Shown one piece after another: positions 18,301-33,596 of a stretch of DNA of 64,000 nt; position 1 is the first letter of the stretch; each line of letters opens with the position of its first letter. The notes beneath the pieces were generated by a model. That model was not told where the DNA came from. It ran no database searches and saw only the letters and a program-made list of their open reading frames with translations. Origin of the DNA: Marinobacter sp. F3R08 (GTDB taxonomy: Bacteria; Pseudomonadota; Gammaproteobacteria; Pseudomonadales; Oleiphilaceae). Where the stretch lies: positions 186,001 to 250,000 of the forward strand of contig NZ_JAHKPI010000014.1 of NCBI RefSeq assembly GCF_018860425.1. The letters are read 5' to 3'. Position numbers and translations under genes: made by a program.

Positions 18301-18523
18301 CGGCGCCGGGGCGGAAAGCCGTGCGGCCATTGGTATGGTTATTCTGGGTGGCCTTATTTTCGCAACCACTCTGACACTGTTCATTATTCCGGTGCTCTAT
18401 AACCTGTTGGCCCGGTACGCAAAATCCTCTAACGCGGTGGAGCAGGAACTGGAGCGGCAGGCCTCGGGCAGCGCTGGTGGTGGTGGTCTGGCCGTAGCTC
18501 AGAAACGCGCTGACGACTTTTAA
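15380..18523 (+). CDS. RND (HAE1-type) efflux transporter permease
   Basis: 1047 residues with a GTG start. The N-terminus DISIKRPVFATVLSLLIVVFGL is typical of AcrB-like pumps, and twelve membrane helices and two large periplasmic loops are evident. Proton-relay acids are in TM4 (LAIGLVVDDAIVMLENI), with the partner Lys in TM10 (LLGLMAKNGILIVEF). It exports hydrophobic or amphiphilic compounds using the proton gradient, together with the upstream adaptor. The motif set does not identify the substrate. It ends 13 bases from the convergent EAL gene, with no clear terminator between. Confidence 0.92.
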   Translation: MVLSDISIKRPVFATVLSLLIVVFGLAALMGLPVREYPDIDPPVVSISTDYTGAAAEVVDTQITQVIEGTISGIEGIRSIESSTEQGESRTSIEFSTARDVDIAANDVRDAVSRVANQLPDEADPPVVRKADSDARPMMWVTLRSDIWDSAELSDFADRVLSDRLSVLDGVADVRIGGERRYAIRVWLDRERLAARDITVAEVERALRANNVELPAGSVDSSTRNFTVRAEGRLSNVEQFRQLVVRRDGNDLLRLGEVANVQMGVESDVSRLRANGQTAIGMGIIRQSKANTVAVSDAVRAELEKIRETLPPEVTIAESYDESIFIRASIKEVVTTLAIAVSLVILVIFLFLRSWRATLIPAVTIPVAVIGAFIGLGFLGFSINVLTLLAVILAIGLVVDDAIVMLENIQRRIDEGEPPLLAAYRGAKQVAFAVIATTLTLVAVFIPISFMGGNIGRLFAEFGFTLAAAVVFSSLVALTLAPMLCSKWLRHSPETAEGHRFWAASEKLLNGLTNGYRKLLLFSLRQPGLLLGLGLVGLVITAVVYPKLPQELAPTEDRAVIIMPTSAPRGATVEYTDHYVRQVEETLLPYLEEGTANRLLAIVGFREEEDNAFLIMGLSPWDEREIKQQEVTSDIRKKLADVSGIRTVAVNPPGLGQRGFSQAVEFVVAGPDYESVQAWSQEIVERAKENPNLQNLDTDFELTRPELRVNIDRERAADLDITVEDVGLTLQTMLASRQVTTYIDRGREYDVIVQAEDANRATPADLGQIFLRPREGGNLIPLQALVSVDEVGANPDLRRIDRLPAVVISASLADGYDLGSALTYLNNLAVDNLPSEARVSYKGLSREFQDSSAAIYVTFALAFVIVFLVLAAQFESWIHPLIIMLSVPLAVTGALLALWWSGISLNIYSQIGIIMLLGLMAKNGILIVEFANQLRDKGYEVKDAILEGACLRFRPVLMTTISTIFGAIPLVIATGAGAESRAAIGMVILGGLIFATTLTLFIIPVLYNLLARYAKSSNAVEQELERQASGSAGGGGLAVAQKRADDF

Positions 18524-18535
18524 GAGCGACCAGAA

Positions 18536-19801
18536 TCAGAGGGTGGCGGGAAACTCGAGCTTGCCCTCGAGCACCTCGTCCGGGTGGATATCCACACACA
18601 AGACGTGTTGTCCCGGTAGCATTGTAGAAAGCGTTACCGTGCGTTTTGCATCGGGCAGACCGACGTAGGGACGACAGCTGTTAATGTGCTGGGGACGGTT
18701 CAGAGCGTTCCGGAAGTACTCCCGGTGGGCCCATTGGGCACCCGCGGAGTGGAGCAAAGGGTTGAACTTTCCGCGATGAATGTCCGGATTGGCCCGCGCC
18801 AGGTTGCCCTGTTGTATGCCCTGGGGGTCGAGCAGGAAACAGCGTTTCACGCCGTCCAGGTCCAGAAGCCGGTTGCATGCGGTGCTGAATGCTAATTCCC
18901 GGCTCAGGGAATGGCAGGCTTCGAGAATTTCGAAGCGCAAAAGTCGAAAATAACTTTCCTGATCCCGGATGTCCTGGGCCGATGACTCGCTGGAATCGGA
19001 AATAATTTGTTTCAAGGTCTGTTCGGTCACTTTTGCCTCATGGTCTTGCAGGCTGGTTGGCCGGGCAAACAGAAACCCCTGCAGCAGATCGGCTTCGGTT
19101 TGTAGAGCGATGTGAGCTTGAGTGCTGTTTTCGATACCTTCCAGGAGCACGAGACTGCCGCTCTCGCGAATCATTTTTACCAGACTCTCCAGAAGCATCC
19201 GGGCCCGACTATTGTTTTCAGCGTTCACGAGCAGGCTGCGATCGAGCTTTACAATCAGCGGATTGATACGCCACAGTCGCTCGAAATTTGAATCGCCCAT
19301 ACCAAAGTCGTCAATCGCAACCTGGAAACCGTGGGCCTTTGCTTTCTGGATGAACTCCAGAAGCGCCGTTGGGTTGTCGGATGCCGTTTCCACCAGTTCA
19401 AGAACCACCTTCTCCGGTTCAATCCCGCTGCTCTGACATTGCAGGGCGAGCTTTTCCAGAGGTGCGTCCGGGTGAATACAGGTGCCGGGATTGATATTGA
19501 GAAAGAGCCAGACAGGCTCGGAACTGACGGCAAAGTTATCCAGGTGAAGCTGCAACAGGTGCCGGTCCAGTTTTGTCGCCTGGTTGTGTTCTTCGGCTTG
19601 CTCGAAAAGCTCGAAGGGAGAGATAGTCTCGCCATTCCGTTCGACCCTTACCAGCGCCTCATAGCCAACCATTTTTCGATGGGTCGGGCTTAGAATTGGC
19701 TGGTAAACAGAACTGAAGTGATAATCTTCAATCATGTTCGGAGTCTGGGTTATTTCGGCTCCGCGATAGATGCGCCGGGGAAGTCGGGCTACGCTGCTCA
19801 T
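18536..19801 (-). CDS. EAL-domain cyclic-di-GMP phosphodiesterase with C-terminal sensor-like domain
   Basis: 421 residues. The EAL domain spans about 25-260 and keeps the catalytic set: EAL (48-50), Asn in FLNINP, E-L-V-E, DDFG (164-167), Lys185 in VKLDRS, Glu221 in EGIEN and Gln in LLQGFLFARP. It should therefore hydrolyse c-di-GMP, lowering the level of this biofilm-promoting messenger. Residues about 275-421 form a separate domain (SYFRLLRFEILEACHSLS..., ending VLCVDIHPDEV) reminiscent of the PAS/Cache-like C-terminus of YkuI-type proteins; this resemblance is tentative. No membrane helices are seen, so it is cytosolic. Confidence 0.85.
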   Translation of the reverse strand: MSSVARLPRRIYRGAEITQTPNMIEDYHFSSVYQPILSPTHRKMVGYEALVRVERNGETISPFELFEQAEEHNQATKLDRHLLQLHLDNFAVSSEPVWLFLNINPGTCIHPDAPLEKLALQCQSSGIEPEKVVLELVETASDNPTALLEFIQKAKAHGFQVAIDDFGMGDSNFERLWRINPLIVKLDRSLLVNAENNSRARMLLESLVKMIRESGSLVLLEGIENSTQAHIALQTEADLLQGFLFARPTSLQDHEAKVTEQTLKQIISDSSESSAQDIRDQESYFRLLRFEILEACHSLSRELAFSTACNRLLDLDGVKRCFLLDPQGIQQGNLARANPDIHRGKFNPLLHSAGAQWAHREYFRNALNRPQHINSCRPYVGLPDAKRTVTLSTMLPGQHVLCVDIHPDEVLEGKLEFPATL

Positions 19802-20034
19802 GGTCAGGAACCTTTATACTGCTAATGGTCTAGCCATCCTGGCCAAATGAAAAAAATGTTTTTGAACAAGAGATTAAAGCGAAATTCGTACCAGTTGGTC
19901 AAAATCCAAGCTATTAGCGCTGCTTAATCCCGTCAAATAAACGTTTCCTTGTCGTGGGCAGTCGCAGATTTGCACTGAATTAGCGCAGACCCTGGTCTTC
20001 TTACCTTGTTATTGCACTGAAACAGGATTTCTTG

Positions 20035-21339
20035 ATGTCATCAAAAAGCCAGTTCCGTCTGCTCGGTCAACGGCGGTTTCTGCCCTTCTACCTCACCCAG
20101 TTTTCCGGAGCGTTCAACGACAATCTGTTCAAGAACGCCCTGTTGCTGTTGATCACATACAGCGCCGGGGGCCTGATGGGTCTGTCGGTGGATATTGTGG
20201 TCAATCTGGCGGCCTTTCTGTTTATCCTTCCGTTTTTCCTGTTCTCTGGCATCGCCGGGGAAATGGCGGATCGCTATGAAAAATCCCGGATCATCAGGAA
20301 TGTAAAACTGGCGGAAATCGTGATCATGTCCGTGGCCGCACTTGGGCTCTGGTTCAGCTGGTACGAACTGCTGCTGGTCCTGTTGTTTCTGATGGGCACC
20401 CAGTCCACCTTCTTTGGCCCGGTCAAATACGCAATCCTGCCCCAGGTACTGGCTGACGAGGAGTTGGTGGGGGGCAATGGCCTGGTAGGCATGGGTACGT
20501 TTGTGGCGATTCTTCTGGGCACCATTGCGGCCGGCCTGCTGATGGGGTTCGAGGCGGCCGCCAGACTGACAGCGATCGCCGTGGTGGTCATGGCTGTGCT
20601 GGGTTATCTGGCGGCACGCCGGGTTCCGGAAACTCAAACGGATGGTTCCGGTGTTACCGTGCGCCTGCGACCGGTACTGGAAACGGTCAAGCTGATGGCT
20701 GTGGCGGCTGAACGTCGTCACGTGTTGCTGGCAGTGCTGGCGATCTCCTGGTTCTGGTTCCTGGGCGCTGCCTACCTGACCCAGTTCCCCAATTTTGCGC
20801 GCACCAACCTGCGTGGCGATGAAACGGTGGTAACGTTATTGCTGGCTATGTTTACGGTCGGAATTTCCATCGGATCCATGATGTGTGAGCGCCTGACAAA
20901 ACACCGGGTCACCCTGATTCCTGTGCCCTGGGGAGCTCTGGGGCTGAGCCTGTTTGGAACCGATCTGTACTTTGCGGTGCCTGACGACCCGGTGGCGTCG
21001 ACCTGGTGGACCCTGATCACCGATCCTGTCTATCTTAGAGTCCTGGTGGATCTGGTTGGCGTTGGCATCTGCGGCGGACTGTTCATTGTGCCACTGTACG
21101 CCTTTATCCAGCATGAAACCCCGCGTGACAAACGTGCCCGTATCATTGCGGCTTTGAATGTGATCAATGCCCTGTTCATGGTGGTGAGTGCACTGGCAGG
21201 CATTGTGGTTCTTGGTCTGCTGGATTTCAGTATTCCCGGTTTCTTCCTGTTGTTATCGCTGCTGAATGCCGTCGTGCTGGTGCTGGTGCTGGTCTGGCAG
21301 CTTCGACGAAAATCGCTTCCCCAATCTGTGGATAATTAG
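20035..21339 (+). CDS. MFS transporter, lysophospholipid transporter (LplT)-like
   Basis: 434 residues from ATG 20035; the TTG three bases earlier is less likely. About twelve membrane helices are visible. The N-terminal FLPFYLTQFSGAFNDNLFKNALLLL and the GTQSTFFGPVKYAILPQVL loop are typical of the MFS branch containing LplT and the transporter halves of acyltransferase fusions. Here no acyltransferase domain is attached and no acyltransferase gene is adjacent. Lysophospholipid flipping is an inference from the subfamily. The last codons overlap an exact DnaA box (21327-21335). Confidence 0.75.
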   Translation: MSSKSQFRLLGQRRFLPFYLTQFSGAFNDNLFKNALLLLITYSAGGLMGLSVDIVVNLAAFLFILPFFLFSGIAGEMADRYEKSRIIRNVKLAEIVIMSVAALGLWFSWYELLLVLLFLMGTQSTFFGPVKYAILPQVLADEELVGGNGLVGMGTFVAILLGTIAAGLLMGFEAAARLTAIAVVVMAVLGYLAARRVPETQTDGSGVTVRLRPVLETVKLMAVAAERRHVLLAVLAISWFWFLGAAYLTQFPNFARTNLRGDETVVTLLLAMFTVGISIGSMMCERLTKHRVTLIPVPWGALGLSLFGTDLYFAVPDDPVASTWWTLITDPVYLRVLVDLVGVGICGGLFIVPLYAFIQHETPRDKRARIIAALNVINALFMVVSALAGIVVLGLLDFSIPGFFLLLSLLNAVVLVLVLVWQLRRKSLPQSVDN

Positions 21340-21691
21340 TTGGACAACCTACGGACAGTTTCTGGATGATCTATATTAATATTAGTTAAAACAATGGTTT
21401 AAGGGTTTTTTGGGGGTGATTGACAAGGGGGCTTTCATGTGGATAACTTTCTTGAAAACTTTTGTGAAAAGACCGATCCAAACCTATGAAAAGCCATGCA
21501 TTTCGGTTTTCCACCATCCTTGTAAACCTGCGCAAAAGCCTCGTTTGACTGCGCACGACGGCCCGTTAACTTCCAACCAGTGGCGTCTCTGGTTAAAATT
21601 TGCACATTCCGACTGCAATTTTCCGGGTGAAGCGTTATACTCGCCGCCCTGTTTTTGTACCTTCTTTTCAGCCCGATTTCCGAGGTGAACT
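21340..21691. other. Gene-free spacer upstream of mnmG with DnaA boxes
   Basis: About 350 bases without a convincing gene. It holds an exact DnaA box TGTGGATAA at 21438-21446, another at 21327-21335 just inside the preceding gene, and a partial one at the mnmG start (TGTGGATTT, 21691-21699). An AT-rich tract lies at 21369-21392. In E. coli-type bacteria oriC lies next to mnmG (gidA), so this may be a relic or auxiliary DnaA-binding locus. A short frame at 21410-21688 has no family features and is not called. Confidence 0.5.
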
Positions 21692-23578
<1,887 letters not shown>

Positions 23579-23587
23579 GCCGCGGCC

Positions 23588-24232
23588 ATGATTCATGAAC
23601 TCTGGCAGCGCCAGCTCCGGGATGGTCTGGCTGCTATGGACGTGTCCCTGACCGAAACGCAGCAGCAACAACTGCTGGCGTTTCTTGGTCTGCTCAATAA
23701 ATGGAACCGCGCTTACAACCTTACCGCGGTTCGGAATGAGCAGGACATGGTGTCCCGGCAATTACTGGACAGCCTCAGCATTCTTCCCTGGGTGACCACG
23801 GAGCATCTGCTGGACGTGGGAGCGGGCGGCGGCCTGCCCGGTATTCCTCTGGCCATCGCCTTGCCTGAGAAGCGGTTTACACTGCTTGACAGCAACGGCA
23901 AAAAGACCCGTTTTCTCAATCAATGCGTGCTGGAATTGGGTCTTGGCAATGTTGAGGTGATTCACGGTCGGGCGGAAGATTGTGAACCAGAGACGCCTTT
24001 CACCCAGATCAGCAGCCGGGCTTTCACCGCGCTTGAGAACCTGGTGATCTGGTGCGGCGATCTGCTGGCAAATGGCGGCGAGTTTCTTGCCATGAAAGGT
24101 CAGTTTCCGGATGATGAAGTGGCTGCTCTTCCGGCTGCCTGGCAGGTAAAATCCACGCATTCCCTGGATGTCCACGGCGCCAATGGCGAGCGTCATCTGT
24201 TGTTGATTGACCGGGCAGAGAATGACCGGTAA
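23588..24232 (+). CDS. rsmG: 16S rRNA (guanine-N7) methyltransferase RsmG
   Basis: 214 residues. The family core is visible: NKWNRAYNLTAVRN, the SAM-binding loop LLDVGAGGGLPGIPLAI, LLDSNGKKTRFL and ISSRAFTALENLV. It methylates G527 of 16S rRNA; loss gives low-level streptomycin resistance in other bacteria. It is transcribed with mnmG and precedes parA by 50 bases. Confidence 0.96.
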   Translation: MIHELWQRQLRDGLAAMDVSLTETQQQQLLAFLGLLNKWNRAYNLTAVRNEQDMVSRQLLDSLSILPWVTTEHLLDVGAGGGLPGIPLAIALPEKRFTLLDSNGKKTRFLNQCVLELGLGNVEVIHGRAEDCEPETPFTQISSRAFTALENLVIWCGDLLANGGEFLAMKGQFPDDEVAALPAAWQVKSTHSLDVHGANGERHLLLIDRAENDR

Positions 24233-24282
24233 TTCGGCAGTCCCGTTTCTGAACCGGTAACCCATACACAAGGAGGCAAGAC

Positions 24283-25077
24283 ATGGCGCGCGTGATTGCA
24301 GTGACCAATCAGAAAGGCGGTGTGGGCAAAACCACCACCTGCGTCAACCTTGCTGCCTCCCTGGCCGCAACCAAACGCCGGGTGCTGTTGGTGGACATGG
24401 ATCCGCAGGGCAACGCCACGATGGGCAGTGGTGTGGATAAAAATGCCCTGGAGCTGTCCGGCTACGACCTGTTGACCAAGCGAGCCAGCGCCGCTGAGGT
24501 TATTTTTCCCGCGGAGGCTTCCGGGTTCGATATCCTGCCTGCCAACGGCGATCTGACCGCGGCTGAAGTCGAGCTGATGAACGAGATTGGTCGCGAGCAT
24601 CGCCTGCGTCTGGCTTTGAATACGGTTCGCGATAACTACGATTACGTCCTGATCGATTGCCCGCCGTCGCTCAGCCTGTTAACGGTGAATGCCCTGTCGG
24701 CGGCAGACTCTGTGCTGATCCCCATGCAGTGCGAATACTACGCCCTGGAGGGGCTGGCGGCATTGATGAACACCGTTGAGCAGATTCAGGAAACCGTGAA
24801 CCCGAATCTGCAGGTCGAAGGCATCCTGCGCACCATGTATGACCCTCGTAACAGCCTCACGCTGGATGTTTCCGGCCAACTGAGCGAGTACTTCGGCGAC
24901 AAGGTCTATCGCGCGGTGATTCCCCGCAATGTTCGCCTGGCCGAGGCGCCCAGCTACGGGGTCCCTGCCCTGAAGTACGACCGGGCCTCCAAGGGCGCTA
25001 TCGCATACCTGGCACTGGCGGGTGAGATGGTCCGTCGCCATGGTTCGAAAAAGACATCTGCGCCTGTTGCGGTGTAA
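24283..25077 (+). CDS. parA: Chromosome partitioning ATPase ParA (Soj)
   Basis: 264 residues. The deviant Walker A motif NQKGGVGKTTT is near the N-terminus, Walker A' LLVDMDPQGN and Walker B DYVLIDCPPSL follow. It forms ATP-dependent dimers on DNA and drives separation of ParB-bound origins. The AGGAGG ribosome site is strong. parB follows 48 bases later; origin-proximal position is standard for chromosomal parAB. Confidence 0.96.
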   Translation: MARVIAVTNQKGGVGKTTTCVNLAASLAATKRRVLLVDMDPQGNATMGSGVDKNALELSGYDLLTKRASAAEVIFPAEASGFDILPANGDLTAAEVELMNEIGREHRLRLALNTVRDNYDYVLIDCPPSLSLLTVNALSAADSVLIPMQCEYYALEGLAALMNTVEQIQETVNPNLQVEGILRTMYDPRNSLTLDVSGQLSEYFGDKVYRAVIPRNVRLAEAPSYGVPALKYDRASKGAIAYLALAGEMVRRHGSKKTSAPVAV

Positions 25078-25125
25078 CATACCGCCCTGTCACTCACTTA
25101 AGCATAAAGATATTCAACGGGAAGA

Positions 25126-26013
25126 ATGACTGACACCATGGCGGCGAAGAAACGAGGATTGGGTGAACGTGGACTGGGTGCCCTGCTGGCGGGCTCAAAG
25201 GTCAATCTGGATCAGGAACTGAAAGACCACGACGGTGAGCTTCGCGAAGTTCCCGTTGATCTGATCCAGCGTGGCCGTTACCAACCCCGGCGCGATATGG
25301 ATCCTGCCGCCCTTCAGGAGCTGGCCGATTCCATTCGCCAGCAAGGGGTGATGCAGCCAGTGGTTGTCCGCCCGATAAGCGAAGGACGCTACGAGCTGAT
25401 TGCCGGTGAACGCCGCTGGCGCGCCACCCAGATGGCGGGCCTGGACAGCATTCCCGCTATTATCCGGGATGTTCCGGATGAAGCTGCCATTGCCATGGCG
25501 CTGATCGAGAATATCCAGCGTGAGAATCTCAATCCGATTGAAGAAGCCTTTGCGCTCCAGCGTCTGCAGGACGAGTTTGGTCTGACCCAGGCTCAGGTGG
25601 CTGAAGCCGTGGGTAAATCCCGCACGACCATTACTAACCTGCTACGACTGATCGGATTGTCCGAAGACGTGCGTATTATGCTCGAGCACGGTGATCTGGA
25701 GATGGGGCACGGCCGCGCCATGCTGACCCTCGCGCCGGAATTGCAGATGCAGGTTGCCAAACAGGTGGTGGCCAAATCGCTTTCTGTTCGCCAGACCGAA
25801 GCACTGGTGCGCCGTGTCCAGCAGGAAACGCCGGACAGCAAATCCCGTAAAACAGGCGCCGTAGACCCCAATATTCGTGCTCTGCAGGACGATCTGGCCG
25901 AACGACTGGGCGCACGAGTCTCCATTGACCACGGTCAGCGCGGCAAAGGCAAACTGGTGATCGAATACAGCTCACTGGATGAACTCGACGGCATCCTGGG
26001 CCATATCAAATAA
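25126..26013 (+). CDS. parB: Chromosome partitioning protein ParB (Spo0J)
   Basis: 295 residues. The N-terminus has RGLGERGLGALLAG, matching the short ParA-contacting peptide of chromosomal ParBs. The CTP-binding ParB/sulfiredoxin domain includes GRYQPRRDMD and the GERRWRAT motif. The helix-turn-helix follows ENIQRENLNPIEEAFALQRL, and a C-terminal dimerisation domain ends the protein. Start is ambiguous: GGGAAG sits almost against ATG 25126 and rather far from ATG 25138. No canonical parS palindrome was spotted in the window, though this was an eye search. Confidence 0.95.
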   Translation: MTDTMAAKKRGLGERGLGALLAGSKVNLDQELKDHDGELREVPVDLIQRGRYQPRRDMDPAALQELADSIRQQGVMQPVVVRPISEGRYELIAGERRWRATQMAGLDSIPAIIRDVPDEAAIAMALIENIQRENLNPIEEAFALQRLQDEFGLTQAQVAEAVGKSRTTITNLLRLIGLSEDVRIMLEHGDLEMGHGRAMLTLAPELQMQVAKQVVAKSLSVRQTEALVRRVQQETPDSKSRKTGAVDPNIRALQDDLAERLGARVSIDHGQRGKGKLVIEYSSLDELDGILGHIK

Positions 26014-26178
26014 AATCGTCGGAGTTGGCTGGGTCCTTCGACCCACTACGAAAGTTCGTTCCTGCAAATATACACAACATGTAGTGGTGAAAAACTGAAC
26101 TAGTGTCTATTTGTGACGAAAATTGCCAAAACCCAGTTATCACGCCGTTTCAGGCGGGCCAGCCGACACCCGGTTTTG

Positions 26179-26207
26179 TTGATTCGTGTACATTGAACAC
26201 ATATAAT
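26179..26207 (+). promoter_or_regulatory. Strong sigma-70 promoter of the ATP synthase operon
   Basis: TTGATT (26179-26184) and a consensus TATAAT (26202-26207) are spaced exactly 17 bases, 78 bases upstream of atpI. This is the best-looking housekeeping promoter in the window and fits a highly expressed operon. Confidence 0.75.
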
Positions 26208-26284
26208 CTGCGGCGCTCGTATCGGTGTATTTGCTTACTTTTTATACGACATCGAACAATAAGCACCGTTTTTTCGGGACAATT

Positions 26285-27590
<1,306 letters not shown>

Positions 27591-27650
27591 TCGGACACCA
27601 TTAAGCCGTAGTTCTAAACCCTAAACCCTAAAACTGAAAAACCTAACTGA

Positions 27651-27923
<273 letters not shown>

Positions 27924-27991
27924 TCGAGTCGCCAGCCGGGGGCTTCACCCCGGGCAGATGATTCTTAACAAAACAGGCGAGAGGTGAAGAC

Positions 27992-28462
27992 GTGAACATT
28001 AATCTGACGATGATTGGTCAAGCCATCGCGTTCTTTATCTTTGTCGTCTTCTGCATGAAATACGTGTGGCCGCCAATCATGGCCGCACTGCAGGAGCGTC
28101 AAAAGAAGATCGCTGACGGACTGGCTGCCTCAGACCGCGCTGCGCGCGATCTGGAACTGGCTCAGGAAAAGTCAGCTCAGGAACTGCGTGAAGCCAAGCA
28201 GCAAGCTGCTGGCCTGATTGAACAGGCCAACAAGCGTGCGGCCCAGATTGTGGAAGCATCCAAGGATGACGCCCGCAAGGAAGGCCAGAAGCTGATTGAG
28301 CAGGCCAAGGCCGAAATTGAGCAGGAGCGCAATCAGGCTCGTGAAGCGTTGCGGGCAGAAATTGCCGTTATCGCTGTCGCCGGTGCCGAGAAGATCCTGG
28401 AAACCTCTGTCGATGCCTCCAAGCACAACGAGATGTTGGAAAAACTGGCGGCAGAACTTTAA
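27992..28462 (+). CDS. atpF: F1Fo ATP synthase subunit b
   Basis: 156 residues, GTG start. One N-terminal membrane helix ([23 protein letters not shown]) is followed by a long, charged alpha-helical stalk rich in Ala, Glu, Lys and Gln, consistent with the parallel dimer forming the peripheral stalk. Single-copy b, with no b' partner, as in other gammaproteobacteria. Confidence 0.96.
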   Translation: MNINLTMIGQAIAFFIFVVFCMKYVWPPIMAALQERQKKIADGLAASDRAARDLELAQEKSAQELREAKQQAAGLIEQANKRAAQIVEASKDDARKEGQKLIEQAKAEIEQERNQAREALRAEIAVIAVAGAEKILETSVDASKHNEMLEKLAAEL

Positions 28463-28477
28463 ACGACGAGGTTCATC

Positions 28478-29014
28478 ATGGCAGAACTGAGAACGCTGGC
28501 CCGTCCATACGCAAAGGCAGCATTTAGTGCCGCTCAGGAGCATGAACAGCTGGCTGAGTGGTCCCAGGTGCTGACAATTGCCGGGCAGGTCACCGCGAAC
28601 AAAGACATTCGACAGCTTCTCGCGAATCCGGGTCTGGAAGAGCAGAAGAAGGCAGAGCTGATTCTGGAGGTCGCCGAAGAAGGCGTTACCGATCAGGTCC
28701 GCAACTTTTTCGCTGTACTGGCCGAAAACCGCCGTCTGGCTCTTCTTCCTGAGATTGCAGCGCTCTTCAACACGTACCGGGCTGATCTGGAGCGCACTGT
28801 TGATATCTCGGTTACCGCAGCTTTCGAGCTGACGGACGAACAGCAACAGAAGCTCGCCCAGGCACTTTCGAAGAAACTCGAGCGGCAAGTGTCACTCGCG
28901 GCGTCAACGGACAAGTCTATTATTGGCGGCGTGATTATTCGCACCGGCGATCTGGTCATTGACGCATCTGTACGCGGAAAGCTGACCAAGCTGGCCGACG
29001 CTCTGGGCTCCTGA
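28478..29014 (+). CDS. atpH: F1Fo ATP synthase subunit delta
   Basis: 178 residues. It connects the b-dimer to the top of F1. It begins [25 protein letters not shown] and ends with the family's [32 protein letters not shown] pattern. Starts 15 bases after atpF. Confidence 0.95.
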   Translation: MAELRTLARPYAKAAFSAAQEHEQLAEWSQVLTIAGQVTANKDIRQLLANPGLEEQKKAELILEVAEEGVTDQVRNFFAVLAENRRLALLPEIAALFNTYRADLERTVDISVTAAFELTDEQQQKLAQALSKKLERQVSLAASTDKSIIGGVIIRTGDLVIDASVRGKLTKLADALGS

Positions 29015-29042
29015 TTTCAGCACAAGGTTTGAGGATATTGGC

Positions 29043-30587
<1,545 letters not shown>

Positions 30588-30662
30588 GAAAACGGGCCTG
30601 CAGCCTAGGTTGCGGGCCGATTTTCGTAGCAACGAGTGTCTAACTTGAGAAGGCAGTGAGTT

Positions 30663-32976
<2,314 letters not shown>

Positions 32977-33023
32977 TCTGAGCTGATGCATTTGTTTCCG
33001 GATCGATCAAAGAGGCAACTGAC

Positions 33024-33446
33024 ATGGGTATGACCGTGCATTGTGATGTGGTAAGTGCCGAAACAAAGATCTATTCCGGATTGGTGGAAATGCTGATCGC
33101 AGCGGGCTCTGAAGGTGACCTGGGTATTGCCCCGGGTCACACGCCGCTGCTGACCCAGCTGAAGCCGGGTCCCATTCGGATTATCAAGCAGGGCGGAGAG
33201 GAAGAAATTCTCTACGTTTCCGGCGGATATCTGGAGGTTCAGCCCAATCTGGTGACTTTGTTGGCGGATACTGCGGTTCGTGCAAAGGATGTGGACGAAG
33301 CGGCCGCGCTTGAGGCTCAGAAAGAGGCCGAAAGCGCACTTGCCAACAAGACCGGTGAATTCGAGTACACCCGTGCGGCTGCAGAGCTGGCCGAAGCTGT
33401 TGCCCAGCTTCGCACCATCCAGCAGCTGCGTAACAAAATGCGTTAA
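33024..33446 (+). CDS. atpC: F1Fo ATP synthase subunit epsilon
   Basis: 140 residues. An N-terminal beta sandwich ([56 protein letters not shown]) is followed by a C-terminal helical hairpin rich in Ala/Glu. The hairpin can inhibit ATP hydrolysis in homologues. Last gene of the operon. Confidence 0.95.
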   Translation: MGMTVHCDVVSAETKIYSGLVEMLIAAGSEGDLGIAPGHTPLLTQLKPGPIRIIKQGGEEEILYVSGGYLEVQPNLVTLLADTAVRAKDVDEAAALEAQKEAESALANKTGEFEYTRAAAELAEAVAQLRTIQQLRNKMR

Positions 33447-33476
33447 GCATTTTCGTTTCGGGTTTGCCGAACACCG

Positions 33477-33553
33477 AAGCCGCATCCTGAGCGGCTGTAT
33501 GATCAACGTGTTGCGTTGGCCATTCAGTCATGAGGGGTGCGGCTTTTTTTATT
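33477..33553 (+). terminator. Probable terminator of the ATP synthase operon
   Basis: AAGCCGCATCC (33477-33487) can pair with GGGGTGCGGCTT (33534-33545), directly followed by a run of T's (33544-33550). The long loop contains a smaller stem CAACG/CGTTG around 33504-33517. The long loop lowers confidence. Confidence 0.5.
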
Positions 33554-33596
33554 TTCAGCATTCAGACAGGAAAAACTCCGGGAGCCTGAACTTTCC

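Noticed and set aside
21410..21688. 92-codon plus-strand frame before mnmG
   Set aside because: Composition unlike the neighbouring proteins, no ribosome site of note, lies over the DnaA-box spacer; not supported as a gene.
24283..26013. Search for parS (TGTTTCACGTGAAACA-like) sites around parAB
   Set aside because: Several CACGTG hexamers occur (for example near 31635, 38131, 44251), but none has matching parS flanks.
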